Shown here: positions 44,239 through 55,634 of the stretch, piece after piece | How positions within the stretch are numbered: position 1 is the first letter of the stretch | How the letters are laid out: every line of letters starts with the position of its first letter | NCBI GenBank assembly: GCA_016192455.1 | Contig: JACPUC010000015.1 | Coordinates: 1 to 64,000 of the forward strand | Direction: 5' to 3' | Source: Candidatus Tectimicrobiota bacterium | GTDB taxonomy: Bacteria; JACPUC01 | DNA length: 64,000 nt | Program-made: the position numbers and the translations under genes | The notes under the pieces: generated by a model | Databases searched by the model: none | The model's input: the letters and a program-made list of their open reading frames with translations, nothing else | What the model was told of the DNA's origin: nothing

Positions 44239-46170
44239 GTGCCAGCGATGAGCCAGCCAGGGCAGGAGCGGGAACACCAGGATCGCCAGGTGCGGCGGCG
44301 CATGCTGGCGTTCGTGGTCGTCTTTGGCGCGGCGCTCCTGGCCGTCCTGCTTCGGCTGGTGGACCTCCAGCTCCTGCGCCACGACGTGTTGAGCGGCAAG
44401 GCCGAACGCCAACACCTGCAGGCGTTGCGGCTGAAGCCGAACCGGGGCCGCATCCTCGACCGCCAGGGGCGCGCGCTGGCGCTCAGCATCCCGGCGGCCT
44501 CGGTGTATGCCCATACCGCCGTGCTCGGTGACGGGTCCGAGGTGGCCGCCCTGCTGGGAAAAGCCCTCGACCTTGCCCCGGCGGCGGTCAGCGAGAAGCT
44601 GCGGGTGGAGCGCTCCTTCGTCTGGATCAAGCGTCAAGTCACCCCAGAGGAGGCGGCCCGGGTGCGAGCCCTCAATCTCCCCGGCATCGGCATGCTGGAG
44701 GAGAGTCGGCGGTTCTACCCGAAACGCAGCCTGGCCGGGCAGGTGCTGGGATTCGTGGGGATCGACGGCCGCGGCCTGGAAGGCATCGAGTTGCGCTTTG
44801 ATGAGTACCTGCGGGGGCGCGAGCGGACCATCACCGTCAGCCGCGACGCCACCGGCCGGAAACTCCGCCTGCGCGACGAGGACGCCGCCGACGAGGGGCC
44901 GGGGCGCGGCTCCGACGTGGTGGTGACGCTCGACGAGGCCATCCAGACGTTCGCGGAGGAAGCGCTCCACGAGCAGGTTGAACGGACGAAAGCGCGCGGC
45001 GGCACGGTCATCGTCCTCGATCCCGGGAGCGGCGCGCTGCTGGCCATGGCCCAGGAGCCGCCCTTCAATCCCAACACCTACAAGGAGGCCCAGGCGAGCG
45101 ACTGGCGCAACCGTGCCATCACCGACAGTTACGAGCCCGGTTCTACCTTCAAGGTGATCGGCGCCAGCACGGCGCTCCACCTCGGCCGGGTCCGCTTGAC
45201 GGAGCTCTTCTTCGGAGAGCAGGGGAGCTACGCCGTCGGCGGCATCGTCATCCACGACCAGACGCCGTCGAGCTGGCTCACCTTCCCGCAGGTGATCCAG
45301 AAGTCGAGCAACATCGGCACCGTGAAGATCACCCAGCGCCTCACCCCCCGCCAGCTCTACGAGGCGATGCGGCGCTTCGGTTTCGGCGCACCCACCGGGG
45401 TGGACCTGCCCGGCGAGGTGGGGGGATTGCTCCACCCGCTTGCGGGGTGGTCCTCCTCGTCGATCGGCGCCCTGGCGATCGGCCAAGAGATCGGCGTGAC
45501 GCCGCTGCAGCTCGCGGTCGCCTACGCGGCCATCGCCAATGGCGGTGAGGTGGTCCAGCCCCACGTGCTGTACGAGGTGCGCAACGGCAACGACGTGGTC
45601 GTGGCCACGCCGCGGAGGGCGGCGCGGCGGGTCCTTTCCCCCGAGGCGAGTGCGCAGATGCGGCAGGTGCTCGAAGGAGCGGTGACGGAGGGAACCGGGA
45701 CCGCGGCGGCGGTGCCGGGGTACCGCATCGCCGGCAAGACCGGCACGGCGCAGAAGGCCGATCCGGCGCTGGGGACCTACGCCCCCGGCAAGTATGTCGC
45801 CTCCTTCGTCGGCTTCGCCCCGGCGGAGTCGCCGCGCATCGTCGTCCTGGCGCTCCTTGACGAACCGCGCGGCACGCACTACGGCGGCAAGATCGCGGCC
45901 CCCGTCTTTCGCCGCCTCGTCGAAGCCACGCTCTACTACCTCCGCGTTCCGTCCAGCCTGTCGCGGCGGGCGACCGTGCCGGAGCCCGTCGCGCGGCGAG
46001 AGCGGCGGGACGGCCGTGGGAGCGGCCTTGCTGGACCGGCGAGGAGATCCACGAGCGCAGCGCGACAGCTCGTCTCGAGCACCCTCGGTTCCCTCTTTGG
46101 CGAAGCCTTCGGTGAAGCGGCCGCGAAGGCGGCGGATGGGGCTTCATCGACCGCGCCCGCGGGCAGGTGA
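44239..46170 (+). CDS. ftsI: Septal peptidoglycan transpeptidase FtsI (PBP3)
   Basis: This class B penicillin-binding protein crosslinks septal peptidoglycan. Counted from GTG 44239 (643 residues), it has an N-terminal membrane helix, a dimerisation domain with RGRILDRQGRALA, and the three active-site motifs S302-x-x-K305 (PGSTFK), S356-S357-N358 and K500-T501-G502. ATG 44248 is the alternative start. It has no PASTA domain, unlike SpoVD-type proteins. The C-terminal 75 residues are a low-complexity Ala/Arg-rich extension. It follows ftsL, as usual. Confidence 0.96.
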   Translation: MPAMSQPGQEREHQDRQVRRRMLAFVVVFGAALLAVLLRLVDLQLLRHDVLSGKAERQHLQALRLKPNRGRILDRQGRALALSIPAASVYAHTAVLGDGSEVAALLGKALDLAPAAVSEKLRVERSFVWIKRQVTPEEAARVRALNLPGIGMLEESRRFYPKRSLAGQVLGFVGIDGRGLEGIELRFDEYLRGRERTITVSRDATGRKLRLRDEDAADEGPGRGSDVVVTLDEAIQTFAEEALHEQVERTKARGGTVIVLDPGSGALLAMAQEPPFNPNTYKEAQASDWRNRAITDSYEPGSTFKVIGASTALHLGRVRLTELFFGEQGSYAVGGIVIHDQTPSSWLTFPQVIQKSSNIGTVKITQRLTPRQLYEAMRRFGFGAPTGVDLPGEVGGLLHPLAGWSSSSIGALAIGQEIGVTPLQLAVAYAAIANGGEVVQPHVLYEVRNGNDVVVATPRRAARRVLSPEASAQMRQVLEGAVTEGTGTAAAVPGYRIAGKTGTAQKADPALGTYAPGKYVASFVGFAPAESPRIVVLALLDEPRGTHYGGKIAAPVFRRLVEATLYYLRVPSSLSRRATVPEPVARRERRDGRGSGLAGPARRSTSAARQLVSSTLGSLFGEAFGEAAAKAADGASSTAPAGR

Positions 46171-46182
46171 AAGGAAGCGCAC

Positions 46183-47691
46183 GTGCGGCTCGACACGCTC
46201 TTGCAGCACCTCGTGACCACGGATGTGCAGGGTGACGTGGAGTGCGAGGTCACGAGTGTCACGGAGGACTCGCGGCAGGTGCGGGCGGGGAGTCTCTTCG
46301 TGGCGGTGACGGGCTTCCAAGCTGATGGCCTGCGCTTCATTCCCGATGCCCTCGAGCGCGGGGCTAAGGTGATTGTCATCGAGGCGACCGCCGAGCTCCC
46401 CAGCAACCTCCTGGCGCCGCACGCCACCGTCGTCCGCGTCCCCAACGCCCGCGCCGCCCTGGCGGCCGCCGCGGCCGCCTTCTACGGCCATCCGTCGCGG
46501 GACCTCTTCCTCGTCGGCATTACCGGCACGAATGGCAAGACCACCACTTCCTACCTGGTGCGAGCGTTGTTCACGGAGCATGGCCACCGCTGCGGCGTGA
46601 TCGGCACCATCGGCTACCTGCTGGACCAAGAGTCCCTGCCCGCCACGCACACCACGCCGGGCGCCGTGCCTCTGCAGGGCTACCTGCGCCGGATGTGCGA
46701 GAAGGGCTGCACCTGCTGCATCGTCGAGGTCTCCTCGCATGCGCTCAGCCTCGCCCGCGCCGACGCCTGCGCCTTCGACCTCGCCATCTTCACCAATCTC
46801 ACCCAGGACCACTTCGACTTCCACGGCACCTTCGACAACTACTTCGCGGCGAAGCGCCGGCTCTTCGTGGACTTGTGTCCGGCGCGCGCCATCATCAACG
46901 TCGACGATCCCTGGGGCCGTCTCCTGCTGCGCGAGACGACGGCCCCGGTGGTGACCTACGGCATGCGGGAGCCGGCGGACGTGGAGGCGCACGAGGTGAA
47001 CCTGTCGATGGGCGGCGTGAGCTTCCGGGCCGTCCTGCCCAACGGCAGCTTCCCGGTGCGCTCGCCGCTGCTCGGCGAGCACAATGTCGCCAACCTCCTC
47101 GCGGCCATCGCCGCGGGCTACTCGCAAGGCTTCCGCGCCGACCGCATGCAGCGCGCCCTGCGGCAGGTGGCGGGGGTGCCGGGCCGGTTCGAGGTGGTGC
47201 CGAGCAGCGAGGATTTCCTCGTCGTCGTCGATTACGCCCACACGGACGACGCGCTGCGCAACGTCCTGCATGCCGCGCGGAAGCTGACGCGCCAGCGCCT
47301 CATCACGGTGTTCGGGTGCGGCGGCGACCGCGACCGCACGAAGCGCCCGCGCATGGGCAGGGTGGCGGTCCGCCTCAGCGACCTGGTGGTCATCACCTCC
47401 GACAACCCGCGCAGCGAAGATCCCCACACGATCATCGAGGAGATTCTGGTCGGCGCGGCGGCGGTCGCCAACAAGGAGACGGCGTACCGTGTCGAGCCCG
47501 ACCGGCGGCGGGCGATCGCCCTTGCCATCGAGGAGGCGCGACCCGGCGACATCGTCCTGATCGCCGGCAAGGGGCACGAGACCTACCAAGTGCTGAAGGA
47601 CCGCACCATTCACTTTGACGACCGCGAGGTGGCGCGGGAGATGCTGGCCGGCAGGGCCCGGGGCGTGGCCGCGCGGCCGCTGGTCTTGTAA
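46183..47691 (+). CDS. murE: UDP-MurNAc-tripeptide synthetase MurE, meso-diaminopimelate type
   Basis: MurE adds the third amino acid to UDP-MurNAc-L-Ala-D-Glu. The ATP loop GTNGKTTT starts near residue 115. The DNPR motif at 407-410 (SDNPRSEDP) selects meso-diaminopimelate rather than lysine, so the peptidoglycan is of the diaminopimelate type. The 502-residue length is normal. It begins at GTG 46183, 12 bases after the ftsI stop. Confidence 0.97.
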   Translation: MRLDTLLQHLVTTDVQGDVECEVTSVTEDSRQVRAGSLFVAVTGFQADGLRFIPDALERGAKVIVIEATAELPSNLLAPHATVVRVPNARAALAAAAAAFYGHPSRDLFLVGITGTNGKTTTSYLVRALFTEHGHRCGVIGTIGYLLDQESLPATHTTPGAVPLQGYLRRMCEKGCTCCIVEVSSHALSLARADACAFDLAIFTNLTQDHFDFHGTFDNYFAAKRRLFVDLCPARAIINVDDPWGRLLLRETTAPVVTYGMREPADVEAHEVNLSMGGVSFRAVLPNGSFPVRSPLLGEHNVANLLAAIAAGYSQGFRADRMQRALRQVAGVPGRFEVVPSSEDFLVVVDYAHTDDALRNVLHAARKLTRQRLITVFGCGGDRDRTKRPRMGRVAVRLSDLVVITSDNPRSEDPHTIIEEILVGAAAVANKETAYRVEPDRRRAIALAIEEARPGDIVLIAGKGHETYQVLKDRTIHFDDREVAREMLAGRARGVAARPLVL

Positions 47692-47775
47692 GTTCTCGGC
47701 GGCCGCGGCGCGCTGGGCGCTGGAGCCGGCGCCAGGCGGCAGCGTTGACGACTCGCGGCGAAGGGACGACCCGAG

Positions 47776-49407
47776 GTGGCGACCGTGGCGAGCGGAATTC
47801 ATGAGGAGCACGCCTTGGCCAGCGAGTTTGCCACGCCGGTTGCCGCCCGCGATGTGGCGGCGGCCGTGGGGGCGCGGTGCCTCCGCGCGCTGCCGCAGCC
47901 AGGAGCGGCCGCCGCGGCAGGAGCGGCCGCCTGGCAGCTCGTGCCGCAGCCGGATGAAGCAGCCCTTGCTCAGGACGCTTTCCGCGGCGTCGCCGCCGAC
48001 ACGCGTGCCCTGCAGCCCGGCTACCTCTTCGCGGCGCTGCGGGGTGCGCGGCGCGACGGGCATGAGTTCCTGCTCCAGGCGCGGGAGGCCGGCGCGGCCG
48101 CGGCGCTCGTCGCCGAGAGCTGGGCGCGGCAGCTTGTGGCTCGCGGCGGCTCGCGCCGGTCCGACTCGCCGGCGGCGGCGCGGGGGTTGGCGCTGCTCGC
48201 CGTCCCTGATCCCCTGACCGCCCTGGGGAACCTCGCGGCCTGGCACCGCGCCCGCCATCCCGTGTGCCTCGTCGCCGTGACCGGCAGCAACGGCAAGACG
48301 ACCGCCAAGGAGATCATCGCCGGCGTCCTGGGGCGGCGTCTCGAGACGCTGCGCACGGCAGGGAACTTCAACAATCTCCTGGGCGTTCCCTTGATGGCGC
48401 TGCGTCTCTCCCGTAGACACGCGGCGGCGGTCCTGGAACTGGCGATGAATCATGCGGGGGAGATGGGCCGCCTGGCCGACATCGTGCGGCCGGACGTGGC
48501 GGTGTTCACGAATGTGGGGCCGGCGCACCTCGGACACCTCGGCAGCCTCGCGGCCATCGCCGAAGCGAAGGCCGAACTGCTCGGCGGGCTGCGGGAGGGG
48601 GGCGTCGTCATCATGAACGCCGATGACGAGCAGGTCTGCCGGGTAGTGGAGCGCTGGGCGGCGGGGAGCGCCGTCGCGCCCGCGAGCCGACGCGTCGTCG
48701 CCTACGGCGTCGCCAGGGGCGAGGTACGGGCGACCAGCATCGCGGAGCTGGGGCTTGGGGGGGTGCGGTTCACCCTGGAGCTTGCCGGGCGAACGGCTCC
48801 CGTGCACCTCCGCTGCCTGGGGCGACACACGGTGCACCACGCCCTCGCCGCGGCCGCCGTGGGTCGGGAGTTTGGGCTCGGACTGCCGGACATCGTCGCC
48901 GGGCTGGAGGCCTTCGAGGGGCTGCCGCAGCACCTCGAGCCGCTGCGTTTGGGAAACGGCGTGGTCCTCATCAATGACGCCTACAATGCGAACCCGGCCT
49001 CGATGACGGCGGCGCTGCGCTTCCTCGCCTCCTTGCCGCGCTCGGGCCGCGCCTGGCTGGTAGCGGGGGATATGCTCGAGCTCGGGGAGGCGGCGGAGGC
49101 GCTGCATGGCGAAATCGGCGCGCGCTGCGCCGAGGCGGCGCTGGAGTGTCTCATTGCCGTGGGGGACTTCGCGGCCGCGGTGGTGGCGGGTGCGCGGCGC
49201 GGCGGCATGCCAGCAAGCGCCTGCCATGCGGCCGCCACGCTGGACGAGGCGGCGACGGAGCTTGAAACGCGCCTCCAGGCTGGGGATGTCGTCCTCTGCA
49301 AGGCGTCCCGCGGCATGCGCCTGGAGCTCCTGTGCGAGCGCCTGGTGGAGTGGGCCGGCGGGCACGCTGCGCAGGTCTGCGAGCGGCGACCGGGGAGGAA
49401 GGCCTGA
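47776..49407 (+). CDS. murF: UDP-MurNAc-tripeptide--D-Ala-D-Ala ligase MurF
   Basis: MurF adds the D-Ala-D-Ala dipeptide to complete the UDP-MurNAc-pentapeptide. The ATP loop GSNGKTT begins near residue 170, and [14 protein letters not shown], a characteristic MurF block, is near 395. At 543 residues it is about 80 longer than typical, mainly because of an Ala-rich N-terminal extension and insert ([13 protein letters not shown]). GTG 47776 is used; a later start is possible. Its stop overlaps the mraY ATG. Confidence 0.95.
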   Translation: MATVASGIHEEHALASEFATPVAARDVAAAVGARCLRALPQPGAAAAAGAAAWQLVPQPDEAALAQDAFRGVAADTRALQPGYLFAALRGARRDGHEFLLQAREAGAAAALVAESWARQLVARGGSRRSDSPAAARGLALLAVPDPLTALGNLAAWHRARHPVCLVAVTGSNGKTTAKEIIAGVLGRRLETLRTAGNFNNLLGVPLMALRLSRRHAAAVLELAMNHAGEMGRLADIVRPDVAVFTNVGPAHLGHLGSLAAIAEAKAELLGGLREGGVVIMNADDEQVCRVVERWAAGSAVAPASRRVVAYGVARGEVRATSIAELGLGGVRFTLELAGRTAPVHLRCLGRHTVHHALAAAAVGREFGLGLPDIVAGLEAFEGLPQHLEPLRLGNGVVLINDAYNANPASMTAALRFLASLPRSGRAWLVAGDMLELGEAAEALHGEIGARCAEAALECLIAVGDFAAAVVAGARRGGMPASACHAAATLDEAATELETRLQAGDVVLCKASRGMRLELLCERLVEWAGGHAAQVCERRPGRKA

Positions 49408-50486
49408 TGCTTTACGAACTCCTCGTACCGCTCAAGGCGTACATCGGCGCCTTCAACGTTTTCCGCTACATCACCTTTCGCACCTCGTACGCGATCATCA
49501 CCGGCCTGCTCCTGAGCTTCCTGCTGGGACCCGTGCTCATCCGTCTCTTGAAGCGCTACCAGATCGGCGAGAGCATCCGCGGCGACGGGCCGCAGAACCA
49601 CTTGAGCAAAGCGGGGACGCCGACGATGGGGGGGCTGCTGATCATCGTCGCCATTGCGGTGCCCACCTTGCTCTGGGCGAACCTCCGCAACCCCTACATC
49701 TGGATCGGCCTCCTCAGCCTCTTCGGCTATGGGGCGATAGGGTTCTGGGATGACTACCTGAAGCTCCGCCGCAAGAAGGGGTTGTCTGCCAAGCCGAAGC
49801 TTTTGGCGCAGCTCCTCTTGGCGCTCCTCATCACGCTCCTCCTCGCCTGGATGGGCCGGGGCTGGTCCGAGGCAACCGTCTTGAGCCTGCCGTTCTTCAA
49901 GACCATCATGCCGACCTTGGGCTGGCTCTACCTCCCAGTCGCGCTGCTCGTCATCGTGGGGACCTCAAACGCGGTGAACCTCACCGACGGCCTGGACGGC
50001 CTGGCGATCGGCCCTCTCATCATCGCCTTCGCCACCTATATGGTCCTCGCCTACCTCGCGGGCCATGCCCGCTTCGCCGCCTACCTCGACCTCATCCACG
50101 TGCGCAACGCCGGGGAGCTGGCGGTCTTCTGCGGCGCCATCGTGGGCGGGGGCCTGGGCTTCCTCTGGTTCAACAGTTACCCAGCGCAGCTCTTCATGGG
50201 GAACGTCGGCTCCCTCGCCTTGGGCGGCACCCTGGGGAGCGTGGCCGTGCTCACGAAGCACGAGGTCCTCCTCGTCCTCGTGGGGGGCCTCTTCGTCATG
50301 GAGGCGGGCTCGGTGATCCTGCAGGTGGCCTCCTACAAGACGCGCCGCAAGCGCATCTTCAAGATGGCTCCCCTGCACCACCACTTCGAGGTGGCGGGCT
50401 GGCAGGAGCCGAAGGTCATCGTGCGGTTCTGGATCGTCTCGATCATTCTGGCGCTGCTCAGCTTGAGCACCCTGAAGCTGCGATGA
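49407..50486 (+). CDS. mraY: Phospho-N-acetylmuramoyl-pentapeptide transferase
   Basis: MraY transfers phospho-MurNAc-pentapeptide to undecaprenyl phosphate, making lipid I in the inner membrane. The 359-residue protein has about ten spans and the conserved loops [22 protein letters not shown] and PLHHHFE. ATG 49407 overlaps the murF stop by one base (TGATG). The stop overlaps murD by four. Confidence 0.97.
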   Translation: MLYELLVPLKAYIGAFNVFRYITFRTSYAIITGLLLSFLLGPVLIRLLKRYQIGESIRGDGPQNHLSKAGTPTMGGLLIIVAIAVPTLLWANLRNPYIWIGLLSLFGYGAIGFWDDYLKLRRKKGLSAKPKLLAQLLLALLITLLLAWMGRGWSEATVLSLPFFKTIMPTLGWLYLPVALLVIVGTSNAVNLTDGLDGLAIGPLIIAFATYMVLAYLAGHARFAAYLDLIHVRNAGELAVFCGAIVGGGLGFLWFNSYPAQLFMGNVGSLALGGTLGSVAVLTKHEVLLVLVGGLFVMEAGSVILQVASYKTRRKRIFKMAPLHHHFEVAGWQEPKVIVRFWIVSIILALLSLSTLKLR

Positions 50487-51880
50487 GGGTGAGGATGGAC
50501 GGAGATCTCCAGGGCAAGCGAGTGACGGTCGTCGGCTGCGGGCGCTCCGGCGTGGCTGCGGCCCACCTGCTCGTTGCCCGCGGCGCGCAGGTGACGGTGA
50601 CCGATGAGCAGCCGGCGGCGGCCCTGCGCGCGCCGGAGGTCCGCTTGCCCGCGGCGGTCCGGCGGCGCTTCGGCGGCTTCCGGCAGGAGGATTTCCTCAC
50701 GGCGCAGCAGCTCATCGTCAGCCCGGGGGTGGCGTACGATCATCCCCTCCTTGCGCGGGCGCGCGCCGCCGGCGTCAGGACCAGGAGCGAACTCGAGCTC
50801 GCCTTCACGCAGATGCCGCCGCCTGGGCAACGCCGCCTGGTCGCCATCACCGGCACCAACGGCAAGACCACCGTGACGAGCTGGATCGGCACGCTCCTGG
50901 AAGCGGCTGGGATGGAGACGCGGGTCTGCGGCAACATCGGTCACGCCTTCAGCGCGGCCGTGTTGGAGCCGCCGGCGGAGCGCTACGTGGTCGAGGTGAG
51001 CAGCTTCCAGCTTGAGGGCATCGAGCGCTTCCGGCCCGCGATCGGCGTCCTCCTCAACATCACCCCCGACCACCTCGACCGGCACGGCAGCCTGGAGCGC
51101 TATCGGGACCTGAAACTGCGCCTGGCCGAGCAGCAACAGCCTGATGATGCGCTCATCGTCAACCTCGATGACCCGCAGCTCGCCGGAGCCGAGCCGCCGG
51201 GTCAGGCGCGGCGCTACGCCACCAGTCGCCGCGCGCCGGTCGAGCAGGGCGCCTTTGTGCGCCACGGTCTCATCGTCCTGCGCCTGCGGGGCGAGGAGCG
51301 CGTGCTCGGCCCGCGCAGCCTCCTGAGGCTGACCGCGGTGCACGACGAGGAGAACCTCCTGGCGGCCCTCCTGGCGGCGGCTCTGGCGGGAGCGCCGCTG
51401 GACGCCCTCGCCGCCGCCGTGCCGAACCTGACGCGGCGGCCGCACCGGCTCGAGCTGCTGGGAGAGATCGAAGGGGCGCCCGTCTTCAACGACTCGAAGG
51501 CGACGAACATCGGCGCCGTGCAGAAGGCGCTCGAGAACTTCGCCCCGGGGGTCATTCTCCTCCTCGGCGGGCAGAACAAGGGACTCGACTTCTCGCCGCT
51601 CGCGGACGCGGTAGCCGAGAAGGTGGCGCTGCTGGTCCTCTTCGGCGGGGCGCGCCGCGTCCTCGCCACGGCGCTGCGCGGCACGACGGCGATGGTGGAG
51701 GCAGCCACCTTGGCCGAGGCGGTCGAGGTGAGCCTGGCCCATGCCGCGCCGGGACGGGTCATCCTCCTGTCGCCGGGGTGCACGAGTTTCGACGAGTTTG
51801 CGAACTACGAGGAGCGTGGCGAACGCTTCAAGACGCTGGTGCGCGAGGCCATGGCACGCACTCCAGAGGCATCATCGTGA
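50483..51880 (+). CDS. murD: UDP-MurNAc-L-alanine--D-glutamate ligase
   Basis: MurD adds D-glutamate to UDP-MurNAc-L-alanine. The ATP loop GTNGKTT is at about residue 124, with [11 protein letters not shown] near 192 and FNDSKATN near 334, all typical of MurD. The 465-residue length is standard. ATG 50483 overlaps the mraY stop (ATGA); ATG 50495 is a second possibility. ftsW begins within the stop. Confidence 0.97.
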   Translation: MRVRMDGDLQGKRVTVVGCGRSGVAAAHLLVARGAQVTVTDEQPAAALRAPEVRLPAAVRRRFGGFRQEDFLTAQQLIVSPGVAYDHPLLARARAAGVRTRSELELAFTQMPPPGQRRLVAITGTNGKTTVTSWIGTLLEAAGMETRVCGNIGHAFSAAVLEPPAERYVVEVSSFQLEGIERFRPAIGVLLNITPDHLDRHGSLERYRDLKLRLAEQQQPDDALIVNLDDPQLAGAEPPGQARRYATSRRAPVEQGAFVRHGLIVLRLRGEERVLGPRSLLRLTAVHDEENLLAALLAAALAGAPLDALAAAVPNLTRRPHRLELLGEIEGAPVFNDSKATNIGAVQKALENFAPGVILLLGGQNKGLDFSPLADAVAEKVALLVLFGGARRVLATALRGTTAMVEAATLAEAVEVSLAHAAPGRVILLSPGCTSFDEFANYEERGERFKTLVREAMARTPEASS

Positions 51881-52974
51881 ACCAGGTCACCCGCCAGCTC
51901 GATCCGGTGCTCCTGGCGGCGGCCGCCCTCCTGACCATCGGGGGCGTCATCATGGTGTTCAGCTCGAGCGCTTTGCTGGCCGAGCGGCGCTTCGGAGACC
52001 CGTACTTCTTCATGAAGCGGCAGCTCTTCTTCGTGGCGCTGGGGGTGGTCGGCATGCTCGTGCTGTCGCGGCTCGACACGCACCGCCTGGAGCGGCTGGC
52101 CTTGCCCCTCCTGGTGGTGAGCCTCCTTGTCTTGATCCTGGTGCTCATCCCCGGCATCGGGCATCGGGTGGGGGGCGCTCGTCGCTGGCTGTCGCTGGGG
52201 TGGTGGCGGGTGCAACCGGCGGAGCTTGCCAAGCTCGCCCTGGTGATCTACTTCGCCCGCAACCTCTGCCGGCACCAGGAGAAGCTGCAGGACCTCGTGA
52301 ACGGCTTCCTGCCGAACGCCCTGGTGCTGGCGCTGGCGAGCGGCCTCATCGCGCTGCAGCCGGACGTCGGCAATGCGCTGCTCGTCTGCCTCCTCGCGGC
52401 GGTGCTGTTCGTTGCCGCCGGCATGCGCCTGCGCCACCTGGGAGCGACGCTCCTCCTCGGCTTGCCGCTCCTGGCGGTGCTCGTGGCCTCGGCGGACTAC
52501 CGACTGCGGCGCCTCCTGGCGTTCCTCGACCCCTGGGCCGACCCCACCGGCAGCGGCTTCCAGATCGTCCAGTCGTACCTGGCGCTGGGAAGCGGCGGCG
52601 TGTTCGGCCAGGGGTTGGGCGCCGGCCAGCAAAAGCTCTTCTTCCTGCCGGAGGCGCATACCGATTTCATCTTCGCCATCATCGGCGAGGAGCTCGGCTT
52701 TGTCGGCACGGCCGTGATCGTTCTCCTCTTCGGCGTGCTGCTGTGGCGCGGAGCGATGATCGCGCTGCGCTGCCAGGAACCGTTCCCGCGCTTCCTCGCC
52801 TTCGGCCTGACGACGCTGCTGTCGCTGCAGGCGCTCTCCAACATGGCGGTCGTCGTGGGGCTGCTGCCGACGAAGGGGCTTCCCCTGCCGTTCGTGAGCT
52901 TGGGTGGTTCCTCCCTCTTCATGGCGCTGGCAGCCACCGGACTCTTGATGGGAGTGGCCCGGAGAGGACAATGA
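51877..52974 (+). CDS. ftsW: Septal peptidoglycan glycosyltransferase FtsW (SEDS family)
   Basis: FtsW polymerises lipid II at the septum as the SEDS partner of FtsI. The protein has about ten membrane spans and the blocks GARRWLSLGWWRVQPAELAK and GLLPTKGLPLPFVSLGGSS, both hallmarks of FtsW/RodA. GTG 51877 overlaps the murD stop by four bases and gives 365 residues. murG overlaps its stop. Confidence 0.96.
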   Translation: MNQVTRQLDPVLLAAAALLTIGGVIMVFSSSALLAERRFGDPYFFMKRQLFFVALGVVGMLVLSRLDTHRLERLALPLLVVSLLVLILVLIPGIGHRVGGARRWLSLGWWRVQPAELAKLALVIYFARNLCRHQEKLQDLVNGFLPNALVLALASGLIALQPDVGNALLVCLLAAVLFVAAGMRLRHLGATLLLGLPLLAVLVASADYRLRRLLAFLDPWADPTGSGFQIVQSYLALGSGGVFGQGLGAGQQKLFFLPEAHTDFIFAIIGEELGFVGTAVIVLLFGVLLWRGAMIALRCQEPFPRFLAFGLTTLLSLQALSNMAVVVGLLPTKGLPLPFVSLGGSSLFMALAATGLLMGVARRGQ

Positions 52975-54164
52975 ACCGTGCCGCGGCGGAGAATGTGACT
53001 CGCCAAGGCGTCGCGCCGGCAGCGCACCGGAGCGGCGGGGCCACGGGCGCGCGCCTGGTCATCACGGGCGGCGGCACGGGGGGGCACGTCTATCCCGCCC
53101 TGGCTCTGGCCGAGGAAGCGCGGCGGCGCGGCCTCGAGGTGCTCTACGTGGGGACGCGCAGGGGCCTCGAGGCGAAACTCGTCCCTGCCCTGGCGGCGGA
53201 GCTGGGGTTCCGTTTCCAGACGGTGGCGGCGGCAGGGTTCATGGGGAGGCCGGTCTGGCGCCAACTCCTTGGCCTCGGCGAGCTTGCCTGGGGGGTGTTC
53301 CAGGCGCTTTGGGTGCTGCGACGGGAGCGCGCCAGCCTCGTCATCGGCATGGGGGGCTACGTCGCGGCGCCCGTCCTCCTGGCAGCCTGGCTGAGTAAGA
53401 TTCCAAGCCTCCTCTGCGAGCAGAACGTGCGGCCGGGGATGGCGAACGCCCTCCTGGGGAGGGTGGCGCGCGCCTGGGCCGTGGCCTTCCCGGAGACCGC
53501 CGCCCGGCTTCCCGGTCGGCGCGCGGTGGTCACCGGCAACCCGGTGCGCCGCAGCATCTGCGAGGCCGGTCTGGCGCGCCGCCGGCGCGGCAGCCCGCCG
53601 CGGCCCCCGGCCCTCCTCGTCTTCGGCGGCAGCCAGGGGGCGCGCAGCATCAACCGGGCGATGGTCGAGGCTCTGCCGCTGCTGCGGGCGCGCGCCGATG
53701 GCGTGCGCATCACGCACCAGACCGGACCGCGCGACCAGGACTGGGTGGCCGAGGCCTATGGCCGGGCGGGTGTTGCGGCGCAGGTGGTGACGTACATCGA
53801 CGACATGGCGTCGGCCTGCCTGGCGTCCTCCCTCGTCGTCTGCCGCGCCGGCGCGACGAGCGTGGCGGAGCTCACGGTCATGGGCCTGCCGGCTATCCTC
53901 GTGCCCTACCCCCATGCGGCCCACGGGCACCAGGAGGAGAACGCCCGCGGCCTCGTGGCCCACGGTGCGGCGCTCATGATCCGCGATGCCGAGCTGAGCG
54001 GGGCCCGGCTCGCCGCCGCCATCGACGAACTTCTCGACGACCCGCCGCGGCGCTGCCGGATGAGCGCCTGCAGCCGCGCCCTGGGGAAGCCGGACGCGGC
54101 GGCGAGCATCCTCGAACTCTGCGCAGATCTCCTGGGTCTGCCTCCAGCTCCACGGGAGGGGTGA
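52971..54164 (+). CDS. murG: Lipid II synthase MurG (GlcNAc transferase)
   Basis: MurG transfers N-acetylglucosamine to lipid I on the cytoplasmic face of the membrane, giving lipid II. The N-terminal [15 protein letters not shown] motif starts at residue 31, and the UDP-GlcNAc site block [20 protein letters not shown] is present. An extra 25-residue N-terminal tail precedes the fold. ATG 52971 overlaps the ftsW stop (ATGA). Length 397. Confidence 0.96.
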   Translation: MNRAAAENVTRQGVAPAAHRSGGATGARLVITGGGTGGHVYPALALAEEARRRGLEVLYVGTRRGLEAKLVPALAAELGFRFQTVAAAGFMGRPVWRQLLGLGELAWGVFQALWVLRRERASLVIGMGGYVAAPVLLAAWLSKIPSLLCEQNVRPGMANALLGRVARAWAVAFPETAARLPGRRAVVTGNPVRRSICEAGLARRRRGSPPRPPALLVFGGSQGARSINRAMVEALPLLRARADGVRITHQTGPRDQDWVAEAYGRAGVAAQVVTYIDDMASACLASSLVVCRAGATSVAELTVMGLPAILVPYPHAAHGHQEENARGLVAHGAALMIRDAELSGARLAAAIDELLDDPPRRCRMSACSRALGKPDAAASILELCADLLGLPPAPREG

Positions 54165-55576
54165 TGTTCCACAAGGTGCGCAAGGTGCACTTCGTCGGCA
54201 TCGGCGGCATCGGCATGAGCGGCATCGCCGAGGTGCTCCTGACGCTGGGGTTCCGCGTGAGCGGCTCCGACCTCCAGGAGAGCCCCAGCCTACGCCGCCT
54301 GGAGCGGCTCGGGGCCCGCTGCCGCGTCGGCCACCAGGCGGAGAACCTGGGCGACTGCGAAGTGGTCGTCTACTCCTCCGCGGTGCCCCTGGACAACCCC
54401 GAGCTTGCGGCGGCGCGCCAGCTCCACCTGCCGGTGATCCGCCGCGCCGAGATGCTGGCCGAGCTGATGCGCCTGAAGTACAGCGTGGCGGTGGCGGGAA
54501 CGCACGGCAAGACCACCACGACCTCGCTCATCAGCACCGTGCTGGCGCATGCCGGTCTCGACCCGACGGCGATTATCGGCGGCCGCCTGAACAGCCTGCA
54601 GACGAACTCGAAGCTGGGCGAGGGGGAGTACCTCGTGGCCGAGGCGGACGAGAGCGACGGCTCCTTCCTGAAGCTCTTCCCCACCTGCGCCGTGGTGACG
54701 AACATCGACGCCGATCACCTCGACTACTACCGCGATCTCGAGCAGATCAAGCAGGCGTTCCTCGAGTTCATCAACAAGGTCCCCTTCTACGGCTTCGCCG
54801 TGCTCTGCTTCGATCACAAGGTGATCCAGAGCCTCCTTCCCCAGGTGGAGCGCCGCTGCATCACCTATGGCCTCAACCCGCAGGCCGACTACTCCGCCCA
54901 CGACCTCCTCTTCAGCGGGGCGCGGAGCCGCTTCGTGGCCTATCGGGGCGCCGCGAAGCTCGGCGAGGTGGAAGTTGCCCTGCCGGGCGCCCACAACGTC
55001 TGCAATGCCCTCGCCACCCTGGCCGTGGCCCTCGAACTGGACGTGCCGTTCGCGGTGGTGCAGCAGGCCCTGCGGGACTTCGGCGGCATCCAGCGACGCT
55101 TCGAGATCAAAGGCGTGCGGCGCGACATCATGGTGGTGGACGACTACGGCCATCATCCCAGGGAGATCGAAGCCACGCTCACGGCGGCGAAGGGCGGCTG
55201 GGAGCAGAAGCGGCTCGTCGTCGCCTTCCAGCCGCACCGCTACAGCCGCACCCAGGCCCTCTTCGCGGAGTTCTGCACGGCGTTCTACCAGGCGGACGTG
55301 CTCCTCCTGACCGACATCTACTCCGCCGGCGAGGCGCCCATCGCCGGGGTGAGCGGCGCCCGCCTGGCGGAGGGGCTGCGTGAGCATGGTCACCGCAATG
55401 TGACGTACCTGGCGAGTCGCGAGGAGGTCCTGGCGACGTTACAAGAGATTGTCCGACCCGGCGACCTCGTCCTCACCCTCGGAGCCGGCAACATTTACAG
55501 CGTGGGGAATGAGCTCATCGCCTGGTTAGAGAATGACGAGGCGGCGGGGGCGGGGGAGCGCCCCCCCTGGCGCTGA
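54164..55576 (+). CDS. murC: UDP-N-acetylmuramate--L-alanine ligase
   Basis: MurC adds L-alanine to UDP-MurNAc. The opening [20 protein letters not shown] is typical, the ATP loop GTHGKTTT is near residue 112, and [14 protein letters not shown] is near 325. The length (470) is standard. GTG 54161 directly before ATG 54164 could also be the start; GGGAGGGG overlaps the end of murG as ribosome-binding site. No ddl lies next to it. Confidence 0.97.
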   Translation: MFHKVRKVHFVGIGGIGMSGIAEVLLTLGFRVSGSDLQESPSLRRLERLGARCRVGHQAENLGDCEVVVYSSAVPLDNPELAAARQLHLPVIRRAEMLAELMRLKYSVAVAGTHGKTTTTSLISTVLAHAGLDPTAIIGGRLNSLQTNSKLGEGEYLVAEADESDGSFLKLFPTCAVVTNIDADHLDYYRDLEQIKQAFLEFINKVPFYGFAVLCFDHKVIQSLLPQVERRCITYGLNPQADYSAHDLLFSGARSRFVAYRGAAKLGEVEVALPGAHNVCNALATLAVALELDVPFAVVQQALRDFGGIQRRFEIKGVRRDIMVVDDYGHHPREIEATLTAAKGGWEQKRLVVAFQPHRYSRTQALFAEFCTAFYQADVLLLTDIYSAGEAPIAGVSGARLAEGLREHGHRNVTYLASREEVLATLQEIVRPGDLVLTLGAGNIYSVGNELIAWLENDEAAGAGERPPWR

Positions 55577-55634
55577 GGAGAACTCCGTGTCGTGCAGCCT
55601 GAGGAGGGCGAGGGAGCCCTCGAGGAGCACCCTG

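Noticed and set aside
44065-45879. A 604-codon minus-strand frame opposite ftsI
   Set aside because: ftsI has all three penicillin-binding active-site motifs; the antisense frame has none of any family.
46144-49365. A 1073-codon open frame on the minus strand opposite murE and murF
   Set aside because: It is antisense to two clear Mur ligases, has Arg/His/Gly-rich low-complexity sequence and no family motif. Long antisense frames are expected at this GC content.
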